A DNA stretch of 64,000 nt. Origin: Phoronis australis (lineage: Eukaryota; Phoronida; Phoronidae). A program made the translations under genes and the position numbers. The DNA is taken from contig NMRA01000035.1 in NCBI GenBank assembly GCA_002633005.1, positions 248,001 through 312,000 on the forward strand. The letters are read 5' to 3'. Of the stretch, positions 1 to 12,511 are shown in pieces (within the stretch, counting starts at the first letter, position 1; each line of letters begins with the position of its first letter). The notes beneath the pieces are model-generated. The model saw only the letters and a list, made by a program, of their open reading frames with translations, was not told the origin of the DNA and made no database searches.

Positions 1-120
1 CTGCATGTTAGCGTAAAGTGCCATTTCTCGGCTGTTTGGCCGTCATTGTTGAATTCTTAACCAAAGCACCTTCAGGTTTAAAACCATCAGCATACTTCTA
101 AGATGCTATACTTGTGAAGC

Positions 121-310
121 AGGAGTAACTCAAGTCATAGGCAAAAGCGTACATGTGCCATTTTTCGAATTGGCAATTTTACAGTTAGTCAGTCTCAATA
201 AACTCTGACGCAAAAAGGAATACTACGAGTCTGATTTTATCAGCTTTTACTTAAAAGTGACTTAGGTCATGTTTCACTTTTTGTACCAAATTACCTAGGA
301 AATATAATTT
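121..310. repeat. Dispersed repeat family A, copy 1
   Basis: This stretch shares an ordered series of words with 44,750-44,935 and 53,505-53,725. They include a segment reading roughly 'CAAGTCAtAGGCAAA.GCG', then 'CCATTTTTCGAATT', 'CAATAAACT', 'GATTTTATcAG' and 'AGTgAC'. Copies are diverged, so this is an old interspersed element of unknown class. Confidence 0.4.
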
Positions 311-1444
311 GAAATGGTAAATTAGACCGTCATTAGAATATTTTCCATTTCCCTTTGCCCTGCCCTCGTTCACCTGAGTTGGGGAGACAGCAAAAAAAAT
401 TTCTACTTTCATTGGCAGGGTATGCTCTTTTATGGCAATCTTTACCATAAATTTACAATTGAAAAAAATCCTTTGATATATTGCAAGTAAAACGTTAAGT
501 GGAGCCCTACATATTTTACCATTGGTGAGACAAGTGGAAATAAACTTTCATTTTCTACCTCATCACATGAAGAAGAAGGTATCACACAGCTGGCAGGTAT
601 CTGTTTACTCTCCAAACAACGAAACCACTGCTCCTCACAACGTATCCAAATAAAAAGCAAAATTTCCCTCCTTAACCTTTAGCCCGATACAAGGCACCAA
701 GCATGCTTCACAAGGTGTGTGAAAACATTCCTCTTAACCAACAAACCATGTGATCAAAACAGGCAGACAGTGTTAGGCGGCTGCTAGAGCTATTTCTAAC
801 AGGTACACTGCATTAAATACACCGTGGGTCCGTTTCATGGTAGTGACTGAAGACAGAAATTTGGCCTTACGCTTCCAATCCACAGTTGCCGAATAAAGGT
901 TTTGCCAAGAAATTATGAGCGCGTCTAGACAGAAATAGTTGTGTAGACCATAATAAGACCAAATCCCTGTCTCAAGTCTAAGCCACACTAAAAGTCTTTC
1001 ATTTCAGATAAAAATCTTTCACGATAGCATACAAAGTGCCTAATTTTCATTACTCTGAAATTCTCAGCAAAAACACATCGTGCCCGTAAATGGTTAAAAC
1101 TTTAAAAACCTTAACTCACCAAGATATATTTTGCAGAACCGTAACTTTTGAAACTTGAAGCATTAAGTTAAAAAATTTGGACAACCTTTCCACAAACTGT
1201 TAAAACAATCTTATTTAAAACAAATAGTTGCAAATAATTCTATGCCTCTGGTTTCAAAGCGCCTCCGTTTTGAATTTTGTGTAGAATGCCTGAGCCACAT
1301 TATGTTACCCTATACCAGTCCTCTAGGCTTGCACTCCACAGGACAGCTATTAGACTAGTACCTTACAGAGACCAGCCAACTCTGATATGTACCAAAAACA
1401 CATGGGTCTCCTGACACAATTAATGGTAAATTAGTAAAAAGTAA

Positions 1445-1560
1445 AAACGTCAAATCCCACTGGACAAGCTTTCTACTTTCAAAACATACGGACATACGTT
1501 TAGAGTTAAAATCAATAGTTTTGTACCGTTATTTGACTCAATACGCCAACTTGTCAATAC
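1445..1560. repeat. Dispersed repeat family B, copy 1
   Basis: About 115 bp shared in order with 2,488-2,592 and 21,908-22,025. Common words are 'GTCAAAT', 'TACTTTCA', 'GTTAAaATC', 'ATAGTTTTGTA' and 'ACTTGTC' near the right end. Copies 1 and 2 lie about 1 kb apart here, and the third is in a LENG8 intron. Class unknown. Confidence 0.5.
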
Positions 1561-2487
1561 GGGCTCACAGTGTAGAACAGCTAATTGTTTGAATCGATCT
1601 CATTGACATCTGGATGAACCTCAGTTGATGGGTTAGTTATCTAGGAATGCACGAAAAGACTGGAATCCAGGGCTATACAGCTGTGTGTAATCGCTCATGG
1701 CAATGGGGACTGTGTGCCTCATGAAGATCATGTCAAACAGAATAGTTGATGTAAAAAGCTTACAGGGGACTTTGGAAAATATTCGAATGTGCCTGCGGGA
1801 CTTTACAACAGTAACTACGACGGGTTTAGCCTACTAGTAACTGCATGTGTTGGAACTTATCCTCAGTCTGTCACAGCGTCACCTATATGAAAAAGTGGCC
1901 CTGTGGATTGATGATGAGCGGTACGCAAAAATCCGTGTGGGCATCAGTGCGCATGACTTGGTTAGCATGTTTGTCGTGTATATATATCTATAGGAACAAA
2001 CCGGAAAAGAATACTGAATCGTTTTGTTGTTTTATGTGGAATGCATTGATTTAGTCTCTTCTTGTGGTTACAGCAACTGTGAGCCACAAAGGAATTTCTC
2101 AATAGATGGAGCAGTACACTCTGACTACAGCATTTCTCAAATATATTTGCAACTCTGGAGTCCTACACAGCACTGAGCACATAGACTACATTACGTCTAG
2201 TCAGTCACAAAATTCAAACTTGACTGAGTCAAGTTAGCAGAGAACTCCATTTCCACTTGGTCTGTGGTTTTATCGTGTGTAAAATTGGAAAATGCCCAAA
2301 TGTAGCTTGTAATGTCATATCTCAGAAATGGCTGATCAGATTCCAATGAAACTTTCAAACACTGTCCTTAATATGTACATTTCTCCAAAATACTACAATG
2401 AATTATCATTGAAATGTTATTTAGCTACGGATGTACGTTTCGAAGACATGGTCATACGACCCAATCAATGAGATTGATATAGCGTCA

Positions 2488-2592
2488 AACATCAAATCCT
2501 TCAGGCTTTGTACTTTCAGAAAACATACTTTTACCAAGTTAAAATCTACAGTTTCGTAGACAATTGACTGAATAGCAGACTTGTCAATAATT
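2488..2592. repeat. Dispersed repeat family B, copy 2
   Basis: Diverged copy of the element at 1,445-1,560: 'CATCAAATCCTTCAGG', then 'GTACTTTCAGAAAACATAC', then 'GTTAAAATCTACAGTTTCG', then 'GACTTGTCAATAA'. The order and spacing of shared words are the same in all three copies. Confidence 0.5.
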
Positions 2593-3810
2593 TAGACACA
2601 TAGGATAACCAGGCAATATACATATTGCTTAATTGTAAAGGACAAGCCAGTTCACAAGAAATTGAAAGCCAGAGCTACAAATACCACAAAGCTGGCTTTG
2701 CAATTAAGTAATGACGTAGATGTTTCTTTACTGCAATTTCAGTCAACCACTACAATCCCAAGAGGCATTAGATGGCTAATCCTCAGGATTGTGAGCATTG
2801 CATTAGGGGAATGTCATGTGATCCTAGCATTTTACAAATACTGATACTACTTCAGACACACTTGATGCAACTGCTGAGCAAACAGCAGGCCTGCTGTGCG
2901 ATGGATTGTGCTCTCAGCCTGTGTTTTCATTGGTTAAACCTGGGCTCAGGGGTCAAAATTGGAAACTGAAATAAGTGAGACAACAGTCCCACCTTCCTTC
3001 CATCTCCAGCCAGTCAAATGGAGTTTAAGCCAACAGCAAGATCTAAACCTTCATACCATGAGCAAAAACACTTGATCGCAACATAACATCCCCTCTAGAC
3101 ATCAGGGCTATGTCAGAACTCCATGGAAATTACTCAGTGTTTAAAAATTAAACAAAAATGTTCACTACAACATGTACAGATAAACAAGATGATTTACACC
3201 AACCACAGCTCCTTCTTAGCGAAAACAGTCTTAAACAAGCAAAAATCAACTTCATTGGAGGTATATGCCTGCCCAAAGTCAAGGAGAGATGTTGAAGAGA
3301 GCAATTGCTCTTATAACTGTTACTTAATTATTCCAGCTCCTTACTTCTTAGTACAAATTCAGCTCCTGCTGTTTAAAACAAGGGTCTCACTGTAGTGCAG
3401 TAAGAAATAGAACAGTAGTAAAGCTCCACTACAAAACCAGTAGCTACCCCTCACTGTTGCACATCCTGAACACATCACCAGACTATCAGCTAATAAAAAC
3501 ACCACAAACCCTGTTGTTTGCATCATCCAACGCCAGGGCACACTCTTACCATCCCATCGGCAAACCTTGAAATCCACTCTGCAAGTTTCCGGAACATCCT
3601 CAACCTTGACAAATTGCCGCCACAAACAATGGCACATTGACAGCCGTAACTTTCCTAACTGATTAACTGGCCAAACAGGACTTATTGGATTAACCAACTG
3701 GATGAGAATCAATCGAAAAGTATTCAGTCGGGAAGCATATGTAAATTGTTGTTCTGATCGATTGTGTAGTAATTGATCAGAAGCTGCAACAGGGGATTGG
3801 TCGAAATTTC

Positions 3811-4078
3811 TACTCATACAGTCCTGGCAGGGTCTCTCGCTTTCACTCATACAGTCCTGGCAGGGTCTCTCGCTCCTACTCATACAGTCCTGGCAGGGTC
3901 TCTCGCTCCTACTCATAAAGTCGTGACAGGGTCTCTCGCTCCTACTCATAGTCATGACAGGGTCTCTCGCTCCTACTCACATAGTCGTGGCAGGGTCTCT
4001 CCCTCCCACTCATACAGTTCTGGCAGCCTCTTGCTCCTACTCATACAGTCCTGGCAGGGTCTCCCTCACTCCCACTCC
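3811..4078. repeat. 33-bp minisatellite, about 8 units
   Basis: Tandem array whose unit includes 'CTCATACAGTCCTGGCAGGG' followed by 'TCTCTCGCTCCTA' (33 bp). Early units are nearly identical; later units carry substitutions and short deletions. Because 33 is a multiple of three, both strands have open 11-residue repeat frames, but there is no other sign of coding. Confidence 0.9.
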
Positions 4079-6346
4079 CAAAAATCTGACTGGGCAGAAT
4101 ATCACTTAGATAATATGGTAATGCTATATTTATTTAGCACACAAGGTGACTGACAAGCAAAATTCTATTTTGTCAAATTTTTCCACAAAGACCAAGACTA
4201 AGAAAACTTTAGTCTATTACCAACAAGCAACAATTTTAATAGTAAATTTTCTATACTTTGCACTACGTTATCAGCCTTGGAGAAATGGAAAATTTAAATT
4301 TTGGCAATTTTTTGCGTGCGAAACAAGTGGAGAATTACCACTTACTATTAGCCTTGATTTCACTTAATCATATATTTCGCCCGTTTTGAGTTGATGTCAT
4401 GCCAAACTTATTTTAGGAAAATAACATTTGGCAATCTTGTTTTAGTGCAGATGCAAAGTAATATACTGACTGCCCAGTTGGTACGCATAAAACCCACCCA
4501 TCGGCCCTGCCAAGCACAGTTACTGCAACTCAAAAGCTACGTAATTTTACCGAACTTTGTAGCTCAAAATTTATTTTGTTGAAATATCAATGTGATAAAT
4601 ACTGACAAATCTTCAATTCCAGACGGGACAATCCTGACCAGAGGAATCTAACAGTGGGCAAACACTTCATTCACATAGTGCTACGATGCAAAAATGGAGG
4701 TCCCACCCCAAGTAAAAAAATGGGTTCCATCCCCCTATACCCTCCTTCTTGGGATTCAAACCTGGACTTGAAATAGCTGATTACGGTATGAACGCTACAC
4801 AGTAATGTAGGCCTGATTCAATAATTCACTTAATTACCTACAAAAAACATTAAAGGAAGATATATGAATGCTTGTAAGCAAAAGTTCATTCACAGATACT
4901 TAAGGTGCAAGTATTGTGACCAAATGGTTGGTGAAAAACAAGGGTCGACAAATCTGGGGCTTGCAAGGAAGGCAAACAGTTTTTCACGTTACTAACCTTC
5001 ACTAAAAATACAATTAACACAAAAAGCTTGTGAAACCTTAGTAAAGGTAATACAGAGAGGTGGAAAGGGCAAAACATGTGAAAAAAGAAAAAACAACCAT
5101 GTTTGTAACTTGAATTTACAAAACAAAATTTAATTATATTCTAAATAGGATTGAATTTATTAAATAGGGTTGAATATACAACACAGGATTGAAATTTTTT
5201 TCCACAATTATGCCCTTTCCACCCCTCATAACTATCAAAACAGTTGCTTAGTCTTAAAGTTTAAAATGTTTGTAATGGGCTATGGCAATTATAAATCTGA
5301 TTTGAAATGAGCTAGGAAGTGTATAAATTTATAATTTGACTAAGTAAAACAGAGCAATCCAGTACAAATGGATTAAGGCAAAATTTAATTAAAAAGCTTG
5401 TTTATTCTTTGTGCTGTTGTTTAACAGCGTTAGAAACAGGGACAGGTAAGGGTTACAAGGAAAAACATGAACACAAAGCAGAACGTGACAAACATCATAT
5501 CCAGCCAACTCCAACTACTTTTGGGCATGAAAACCAATGGTCAGGGGACTCATTAACTGTACTAACACATCATCTTTAGCATCGGGAATGATTATCATAA
5601 TTAGATCATTTTCCAATATCTCAAATGCGTTAAGTCACAGGAGACATTGGGGGAGTTTATCAACCTGTCTTCACACCATTCCAGGGTTCTTACATTTGTG
5701 TGTGCACACAATAGAAAAGAAAGGGGCAAACTGCTAGTCTTTGGCAACAATTACCTAATCAGTGAAAAGGATACAGTACCTACATGAAGGTCTTTCATAG
5801 AGGTTACTCAAGTGTAACAGAAATATACCAGGGACCAGAGCCTAGCTGTTAAGTTTTTAAGGCTTGAACAGAGAACATTATTCCAATATTTGATTAGGAC
5901 GAGATACAACTTAAATTTATTTTTCCAAGCTGCCCCTCAAGTAGACTGCTCATGATTTGAATGTTATAGTTTTAAACATTTGTTGACAAAGGACAAACAT
6001 TCAAGATTTCACAAAACTAATCAAGACTAGTGGTGCAAAGATTCCACGGTTTGTTGCTGTTACTGCCACTAAACAAAACCATCTAATCAAAATCAATTCT
6101 TAGACAATGAAATTGATTCTGCTATAATGGTTTTTAAATCTCACAACCAGGGCAATGTCATCTCTAGCAGTGAAGTGCAGCAGCATTTGATGTTTTCTAG
6201 AAACAGAACCTCTCATAGCAAACAACCTTGCCAGTACACAGGGTAACCCCCCCTCAATCGCCATCAATTCCATCTTCCTTGAAACAACAATTCCCCTACA
6301 CCCCCATCGCCTCCCTTACCCCCCACCACTAGTCACCATTGTCACC

Positions 6347-6407
6347 AATTCCACCCATGCTCACCAACCAAATTCCACCCATGCTCACCAACCAAATTCC
6401 ACCCATG
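6347..6407. repeat. 24-bp tandem repeat, about 2.5 units
   Basis: The unit 'AATTCCACCCATGCTCACCA' plus 'ACCA' starts at 6,347, 6,371 and 6,395, giving a period of 24 bp. It sits in a C-rich stretch (about 6,245-6,410) poor in G. Confidence 0.8.
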
Positions 6408-7829
6408 GCCGCCTAAAGTATCCAAATCTACATTTTCTGTAATGGTTTCAAATCCTAGTCAGGGCAGTCGGATAGCAAGGGGCTCAGCTGGCTGCCTCAA
6501 GTGGAAGGTAGCCGAGCTCACAGCTCACATCAAGAGGTGAACATGGAACGACTACTTCATTCAACAGTGGATGTATTTAAATGTCTCTACATGAGGAGGT
6601 AACTCGACTAACTTGCAATTGAAGTAGCCATCTAAGCTCTAAGATCTTTGACAACGCTGGCCTGAATGCACTGTTTAAAGCAAGAGTGTGTTCCATAGTA
6701 TGTTCAAGAGCCTACTAACATGACTTGGCAGGCAATGGTTGGTCAGAGGTTGGACTGTTCAATTGCGGGATAGAATTCAGAATTTTTACAGCCTTGACCA
6801 CCCACTATTCTTAGTGGTACCACATGGACTAGCCTCAGTAGGATGTCCGGTAGTGAACCCAGGACTTCTATCAATGATCAATAGATGAAATCACCTGTGA
6901 TGCAAGAAACTGTCCCATATCCTGTTTTACACATTTAGGTTGGAAACCTTGACTGTGAACTGTGGACTTTTGGAATTAATAAAATATTCTAATGTTGATT
7001 GTTTATGGGAGTGAAAACTGATTTTAACCTCAACAAGACTTTTTGATTATTCAAGTGACTTTTAGGGGCTGCTGAGGATAATTTTGCTTATTTTCAAAGT
7101 TTCTTCAGTGTGAAATGAGGCTAATAATCCCATCAAACTAAAGGCATCGAAGGCCCTCATCCCAAGGACTTTGATGACTTCTGTTCAATCACTCCACAAA
7201 AGTGTATAGAGGGCAACGATTTGCTTGGAGTAAACATTATTTGTTAGTCTGGACCGAAAATTCTTGAGAAAATTGTCAAGTCCAAGGAACACAGCTATAG
7301 CTAGCTAATTCACCACCCTAGTTTGGCCATATTATACTGGTACGCCTTCCATGTACCTAGTAGTAGTTTGTACCGATCCGCACCAAACGTTTGCCACACA
7401 CTAAAAGTTATGATTAGCTGAGTTCAAATAACTATGATTGAAGAACATATCAGTACAATCTTAAGACCTCAACCCAATCAGACCACTAAAAGTCACTCAA
7501 TGGGGCACTGGCACTTCACATCTTCATTGACAGGCTGAAGACACTGTAAAGTGTAACTACAACTGACACTGGCACTGCATTGTCGCACGAGGCACAAGTC
7601 TAGATGGTGACTGGTCTTGTCAGCAGTGGCAGTGTGGTGTGTCCTAAAACTGTAGGGCCTACTAATAAACTGTCAATCACAAGAGCAAATCCAAAGAATA
7701 GGGTCGTTGGCTGTCGCAGTTTCGTGCACACGTTTCGTACACGACTGGGCTATTGTACTTGACCAGTTGTAGACGCTGACAGTTGTCAGTTCGTGGCGTG
7801 TGGAAACTTAAAACTTGAAAAACACTTAC

Positions 7830-7997
7830 CTTTTCCAAGTTTTCGAAATGTTGTCGAAGAAATTTGATTGGGTTATCAGGCCTGGTAATGCATAGCTGTA
7901 CAATACATTCTTTTAGAATTTGTTGAATGTTGTGAGACTGCACGTACGCTTCGCATTCTTTCAGCGATTGTTCCTCATCAGAGTGCGAGGCAGCCAT
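7830..7997 (-). CDS. PRKAR1A: First coding exon of cAMP-dependent protein kinase type I regulatory subunit (partial)
   Basis: This exon encodes the N-terminal 56 residues of a PKA RI subunit, which holds the kinase catalytic subunit inactive until cAMP binds. The sequence contains the RI dimerisation/docking segment: '[20 protein letters not shown]', then '[13 protein letters not shown]', then '[11 protein letters not shown]'. Cys15 and Cys36 match the two cysteines that form interchain disulfides in RI dimers; Cys31 is an extra one. The ATG at 7,997 is the only ATG that gives this N terminus. The exon ends at a strong donor (AAG|GTAAGT, intron beginning at 7,829), the place where vertebrate RI genes also split after the 'EK' pair. 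The linker, pseudosubstrate site and two cAMP-binding domains lie outside the recognised sequence. RI-alpha and RI-beta cannot be told apart here; invertebrates usually have one RI gene. Confidence 0.85.
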
Positions 7998-8159
7998 GAT
8001 GGAAAGTTGGGTACCCAAATACGCCGCAAGAGGTCACTCTTTTGATCAACAACAAACTTGACCCGTGCCATATTATTTGATTTAATAATGCCCCACAAAG
8101 CAGGCGATTTAGACCAGAGTGCCACAACACCCCTGACATCACCAGCAGTTGCAGTCTCG

Positions 8160-8290
8160 CCATCCACACATTCTTAGAGTGGCGACCCGGTACCTTTGCC
8201 CTCCCCCTACCTGAAATCCGGCACGCCGGGGGTCAGCGGCCGGCCGCCGGTGTGCCGGCACCACCAAGGCCCGCCGGAGTGGTCGAACTG
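8160..8290. promoter_or_regulatory. GC-rich, CpG-rich stretch upstream of the PKA regulatory subunit exon
   Basis: About 130 bp much richer in G+C than its surroundings, with many CpG dinucleotides and an imperfect palindrome around 'GCGGCCGGCCGCCGG', flanked by 'CCGGCACGCCGG' and 'CCGGTGTGCCGG'. It starts about 160 bp upstream of the PRKAR1 start codon. Position and composition fit a CpG-type promoter, but a GC-rich repeat fragment is also possible. Confidence 0.35.
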
Positions 8291-10469
8291 AAAAAAAAAA
8301 CTCGCCATATATTCAATGAATCACACCAAGACATGCGCCTCGAACTCAGTCTTAAAATGTAAAATTGTATTGACCAAAAACAACAACATTTTATATTCAT
8401 CGAAAATTACTGAGGTGAACTCATTTAGTTGATGCCACTTAATTATTTGATTCTCAAGAATTCAAAGATAAGTAATCGAGGCTTTTGAAAAATTAAATGC
8501 AAATGAAAGCACTGTTGATAAAGAGGGAACTTCATAGGAAGCTCATCGAAGTGTATGTAGGCCTACTCAGATTTCTGCGAGTTTTGAACTCTGAAGTGCC
8601 AGTCATCATGATTGATCAAATTTACCTACAACGAGAAATAAATTATGATTTTTTTGGGGGAGAACCATCAGCCTCATTCATGTTGAATTCTTAACTTGAA
8701 AGACGCGCGGGTGTGTACTGTCTCCAATGTGTGTCAGCCCAAAAAGTCAACTAGTTACTTTTTTCTCAGTGGAAAGCTACATAGATTCATTGGTTTTAGA
8801 TGTTCATTTTTATGTATCCACGAAAATCGCATCATGACTAACGATTTTTTGTCAATTAGAATTGGTCTTACGAAAAATTGATGCTTCTGTCATCATCACA
8901 AACTCGGCTACCCGTGTTCCAACATCGGGTTCTGAAACAGCCCCTAAGGCCAGGGACGATCAGAACCCAACCCTTTAAAAATGAACCTTAAAAGCATGTC
9001 CCTAATTAAGCTGGAGCCTCAAAATTGAATCTTGACTTTAGGCCTCAATTTTACTCTCCGAAATTGACGAATATAACTGAAGTTTCCGAGATGATATTCC
9101 CCCACTTTATCCAGAGCTGTATCGTGATAATGTTTCTCCGCATATTTTCTGTATTTCGCAGCCCACGGTCGAAATTTCTTTAGTCATTTTTGCAGCCCCT
9201 AAAGAGTGATTTTGAAAATACACCTTCTTGGCCTACTAAAAGTCAAAATCATACCTTAACGCGTAACGCGTTCAGGTCTAAATCGTTGAAATACTAGTAA
9301 GGGTTTCTATAGTGGTTGCATCCTTGGGATCTGCCTCCACTCCCAAACAGCAAAGTCAGCTAGCCTATGGGGCTGGAAGTGGTGGAGATAGAACAGAATT
9401 GTTAATTTGTAACCATGGAGAAGGGGGGCTGAAAAAATTTGGCGAAGTCAGTTGTCGGACCTCCTCTCATTATGCTTTCCTTCCTACAGGCCTTCAACGA
9501 CACGAGGTATAGTTGGTAGATCTTTTAGAATGGTGTACTGAACTTTTGAAACTATTTTTCTCAGTAATAGGATTAGATATGCGTGTGTGTGCGTGTGTGA
9601 AAGTGTGTCCTTTTGTAAATGTTTTTTTCTTCAGTAATTGTTTACCTTTCACGGTTGACGTAGACGGTAGCGAAGCCATGATTCTTTTGCGGTGGACAAC
9701 GTGAACAAAAATTTGCCCTGTGCGTCTCCGCCTGGCTCACTAAAATTCCCCTCTTGGGCCCCTAATTTCCCCCAATCACGCCGGGTCAAACACGTGCGCT
9801 TTAATTTGTTGCAAGTACTGCATTACAAATAGACAGCGGCATATCCATTTTCTCCGTATACAGGTTTCGGTCCACTGCCGGCGTAACAAGGAGGAATGAA
9901 GTCGAGGGACTGTGGCATTTTATACATTACGTTGACTCATGAAATTGATATCCTGCCGCACTGTATGAAATTAGCAACACCCCATTAAAAACTGAAACGA
10001 CTACAGTAATTTTAATTTTGCATACTGAAACAGAGATAGATTTAGTAATCTAATTACTCACAAAAAGTTGGGACATTTTGATGGTGCAGCGGAACGCGAG
10101 ACGCCAAAAGCGGGAAAAAGTTGACTACTATATGCAAACTTTTGTTTCAATACGTAATTCAGCTGGGTTTTAGACCAGCTTCAACTGACTGTAGTGAGAA
10201 ACAGGATTGGACCGGGAAACAGTGTCACTTTTAAGCAAAACGTTTGTCTGATCGGGCACAATTTTAGAAAAGGTAGTGGCCTCATGCCAGCAGCATAGAT
10301 TCATGCATAGGTTTTACTTTTTTAGTTTTAAAAAATAAAAAAACTTGAGAATGCAAAGCTGTCAATTTTATGAATTGATACCGGTTATAGGGACATTATT
10401 GATTCTAAGACAGAAAAACGCATTTTGGAGATTATGTTGGACAGGAAAAACCTATCGAAGTCATTTGCT

Positions 10470-10745
10470 TTGACCAGGGCTATAAAACAACGAAATCCGT
10501 TGGTTTTTTCGATTTTATTACAAATCGTCAGTTCTTACCGTTGTCTGCCAGACCATCTCTGAAATCCGGACCGATGACTTTATCCCTGAGTCAAATAGGT
10601 CTTCACTCAAATATGTCATTTTTGAGCTGGATATAGCTCCGTCAGCAAAGCATTTCACTGCGACCGCAAGAGTTCCAAGTTCGATTTCGATTTTCAAAAA
10701 AATCACTTTTCTCGCCGCTAATGGCCCTTTAAGAAAATGGAGTAA
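10470..10745. repeat. Dispersed repeat family C, copy 1
   Basis: Shares ordered words with 62,350-62,550: 'TTTGACCAG', 'TTTTATTACAAAT', 'CCGTTGTCT', a segment ending 'TGACATT' or similar, and a 'TAATGGCCCTTTAA' / 'TAATGCCCCTTTAA' end. A long minus-strand ORF (10,518-10,832) with a donor-like site overlaps this repeat, so I do not call it a gene. Confidence 0.45.
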
Positions 10746-11071
10746 AACACGTAGACTTGTGTCCAAGAAGTCGTCATTGGACATTTTCGTTTCATTTGAA
10801 TTATCAGTGACCATCATAGAAGTTGACAACATTTTCGTTTGAAGAATGTCTTACAGCAACCACTAAATATACAACTACTGCTTAGAAAAAGATGTGTGGC
10901 TGCTTATTGGTCAAAGAGCACCAGCCTTTTGTCTGATATTAAATTCCCTAAGACTACTACTTAAACGGACTAAGGCTTACATGTCTCTGTGTGAAAGCGA
11001 AGCCTGGAAAGAAACAGTACCGCTGTGGCCTGAGTGCTTTACCCACTGAGTTTGGACATCAGCCGGCCATT

Positions 11072-11281
11072 ATGAGTCAAAACGACCAAATTGTTCTTAA
11101 CACCAATTTTGTTGACAGATATAAAGTGCTTATTTGGTGCCTCCATTATTTATTGAAACTTATGGAGAACTACCAAGACGTAATAGAACTCACATGCGCG
11201 TACTCAGCCTTTAGTTTGGGGGAGGGGGCTCGAATTGCTGACGAAGTGGACCTTTTGCTAACAGAAAAGCTGGTGGACTAA
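11072..11281 (+). other. Unassigned ORF, 69 codons
   Basis: Open from an ATG at 11,072 to a TAA at 11,279-11,281, and still open in frame for about 80 bp upstream of that ATG. The predicted product is slightly acidic, with a leucine-rich middle ('LIWCLHYLLKLMENYQD') and an acidic end ('GARIADEVDLLLTEK') that could form helices. I recognise no family. It lies just left of a transposon end at 11,296, so it may belong to a repeat. No splice or polyadenylation signal supports it. Confidence 0.15.
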
Positions 11282-11295
11282 AAAAACGGGGTACC

Positions 11296-11333
11296 CAGTG
11301 GCGGCTCTAGGATTTTGAGTTAGGGGGGGGGGN
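11296..11333 (+). mobile_element. End of a CAGTGGCGG-type DNA transposon, cut by a contig break
   Basis: The sequence 'CAGTGGCGGCTCTAGGA' followed by a run of G's ending in N resembles the terminal repeat of the element at 36,571-36,807. The contig break falls in the G run, so the rest of the element cannot be followed with confidence. Confidence 0.4.
11333..11333. other. Single N at a contig junction (G-run)
   Basis: One N follows a run of ten or more G's. Unlike the three middle Ns, there is no obvious repeated sequence across it. It may be a join through a homopolymer or an unresolved base. Confidence 0.7.
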
Positions 11334-12142
11334 ATAACCAAAATTTCGGCAAACGCGCCCGCCCAGCCTAAAGCGTGGGGATGCAGCAGTCTCGAATTTT
11401 TGGACCTGTTGACTAAAAAAATGAAAGCGCTCCGAGGAGCGACACTTGGCGAAATTACTCTTTGATATTGAAGGGTCCCTCTTGAAGAGTACCCGCCCAT
11501 GATTAAATTACTCTTGTAACGCCTTTCCTGGTATGTGTCAGTCATGTTAAAGTGTGTCCCTCTCCGAGGCTCCCAATAATGGCATCCAATATTGCCACAC
11601 TATTTCTGTGTTTTAGAATGTTACACCCTAGCTCTTATAAGAGCCACAGTGAGGGAATAACTTATAAACGCTATGGGCCATCATTCTCGGCTGTTGGATT
11701 GGTGCCCCGCCTCATATTGAATCATGAAATCATATTTCAACAGTCCGTCGTGTTTTTTGTACTGAATTATACATAATTTCAAAGCGTCGGCCATTATACC
11801 CGTGTTTTCTTTTCAAAACGGAGAGTTTTGGTTTAGGCAACTGGCGTTATTTTTTATAAAAATTGGTTTTCTTAATTTTACTTGATTTCTATGGGCGTCG
11901 GAAGAATTGATACATTCTTGAGGCGGACCCGGCGGCTGTATTCTACGCTCGACTGAGGCCACCGGTCACTGCGCCGGTTTCCGAACACGGTGTTAAGGAA
12001 TAACGAACTCTTGCGCAATCACTGCACTTCTTCGTAAGGGACGAGCCCAAAGGGTGAAAAGGGTATAAATCAAAGAGCAAATTGTACGTCGTTCAGGTAC
12101 AAGAAAAAATTACAAGACTTTCTGTTTTCAGAAAGTGTATAC

Positions 12143-12148
12143 TTTATT
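12143..12148 (-). terminator. Candidate polyadenylation signal AATAAA for the small membrane-protein ORF
   Basis: On the minus strand AATAAA lies about 80 bp downstream of the stop codon of the ORF at 12,227-12,511, a normal distance for an animal 3' UTR. Confidence 0.35.
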
Positions 12149-12226
12149 GAGTTAAAGTTTACGATCTTATTTGGTGAAATGCACCCGAGACTTTTCTATA
12201 AGGTCCTACGCATAGACATCTTATTT

Positions 12227-12511
12227 TTAAAGTGTTCTGTGGTCCTGCATAGGCTCACTACTAGCTATACAACGCCCGTGTTTCATTCTAGAGTATGCCG
12301 ATAGAAGACGCTGCTTGTACACGCGCATTAATTTAGTATTACCAACTACACTCCTTGGTATTACCATACAAATAAAACTGCAAAAACCAATAACCAGCAA
12401 TGCTACTGCTTGATAAGGAATATTGACCAATTTCAATTCCATGAGTGTTTTTTGGAAGAATTGAATAGCATTGTCAATCTGCACTAACGCACTATTTTCA
12501 TCACAATTCAT
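12227..12511 (-). CDS. Predicted small single-pass membrane protein, divergent from LENG8
   Basis: Single-exon ORF of 94 residues. The first ATG is at 12,511; the frame is open further upstream but without an ATG. The N-terminal third is a polar, possibly helical segment ('NAIQFFQKTLMELK'). Then comes one hydrophobic stretch ('YQAVALLVIGFCSFICMVI', about residues 35-53) of transmembrane length, followed by a basic tail ('KLMRVYKQRLL', then 'RMKHGR'), suggesting a cytosolic C terminus. I do not recognise the family. An AATAAA follows about 80 bp after the stop. The start lies 62 bp from the LENG8 start on the other strand, so the two could share a promoter. It could also be a chance ORF; length, a plausible membrane segment and a polyadenylation signal are the only support. 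Confidence 0.4.
   Translation of the reverse strand: MNCDENSALVQIDNAIQFFQKTLMELKLVNIPYQAVALLVIGFCSFICMVIPRSVVGNTKLMRVYKQRLLSAYSRMKHGRCIASSEPMQDHRTL

Larger units (their letters stand above)
1..7829. other. Probable large intron 1 of the PKA regulatory subunit gene; no exon seen
   Basis: No conserved exon was recognised on either strand. Short ORFs here show no family resemblance and many lie in low-complexity DNA. Because the PKA type I regulatory exon at 7,830-7,997 is on the minus strand and ends in a splice donor, its remaining exons must lie at lower coordinates. I searched by eye for the next expected segment (the linker with the arginine-rich pseudosubstrate site) and did not find it, so this stretch is most likely intronic. 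It holds a 33-bp minisatellite, a 24-bp tandem repeat and several dispersed repeat copies, listed separately. The intron assignment is inference. Confidence 0.5.
8291..12142. other. Intergenic region between the PKA subunit exon and the small membrane-protein ORF
   Basis: No recognisable conserved exon. It contains a repeat copy at about 10,470-10,745, an unassigned ORF at 11,072-11,281, a transposon end with a contig break at 11,296-11,333, and otherwise AT-rich sequence with short non-conserved ORFs. Confidence 0.5.

Noticed and set aside
3811-4078. Tandem array considered as a CRISPR array
   Set aside because: Units are contiguous with no unique spacers, and the genome is clearly animal.
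3359-4153. Long overlapping ORFs on both strands with 11-residue repeats
   Set aside because: They are created by the 33-bp minisatellite, whose period is a multiple of three.
10518-10832. Minus-strand ORF of about 100 codons with a donor-like GTAAGA near its end
   Set aside because: Its 3' part overlaps a dispersed repeat (family C) that recurs at 62,350-62,550 without the frame, and the product resembles no family I know.
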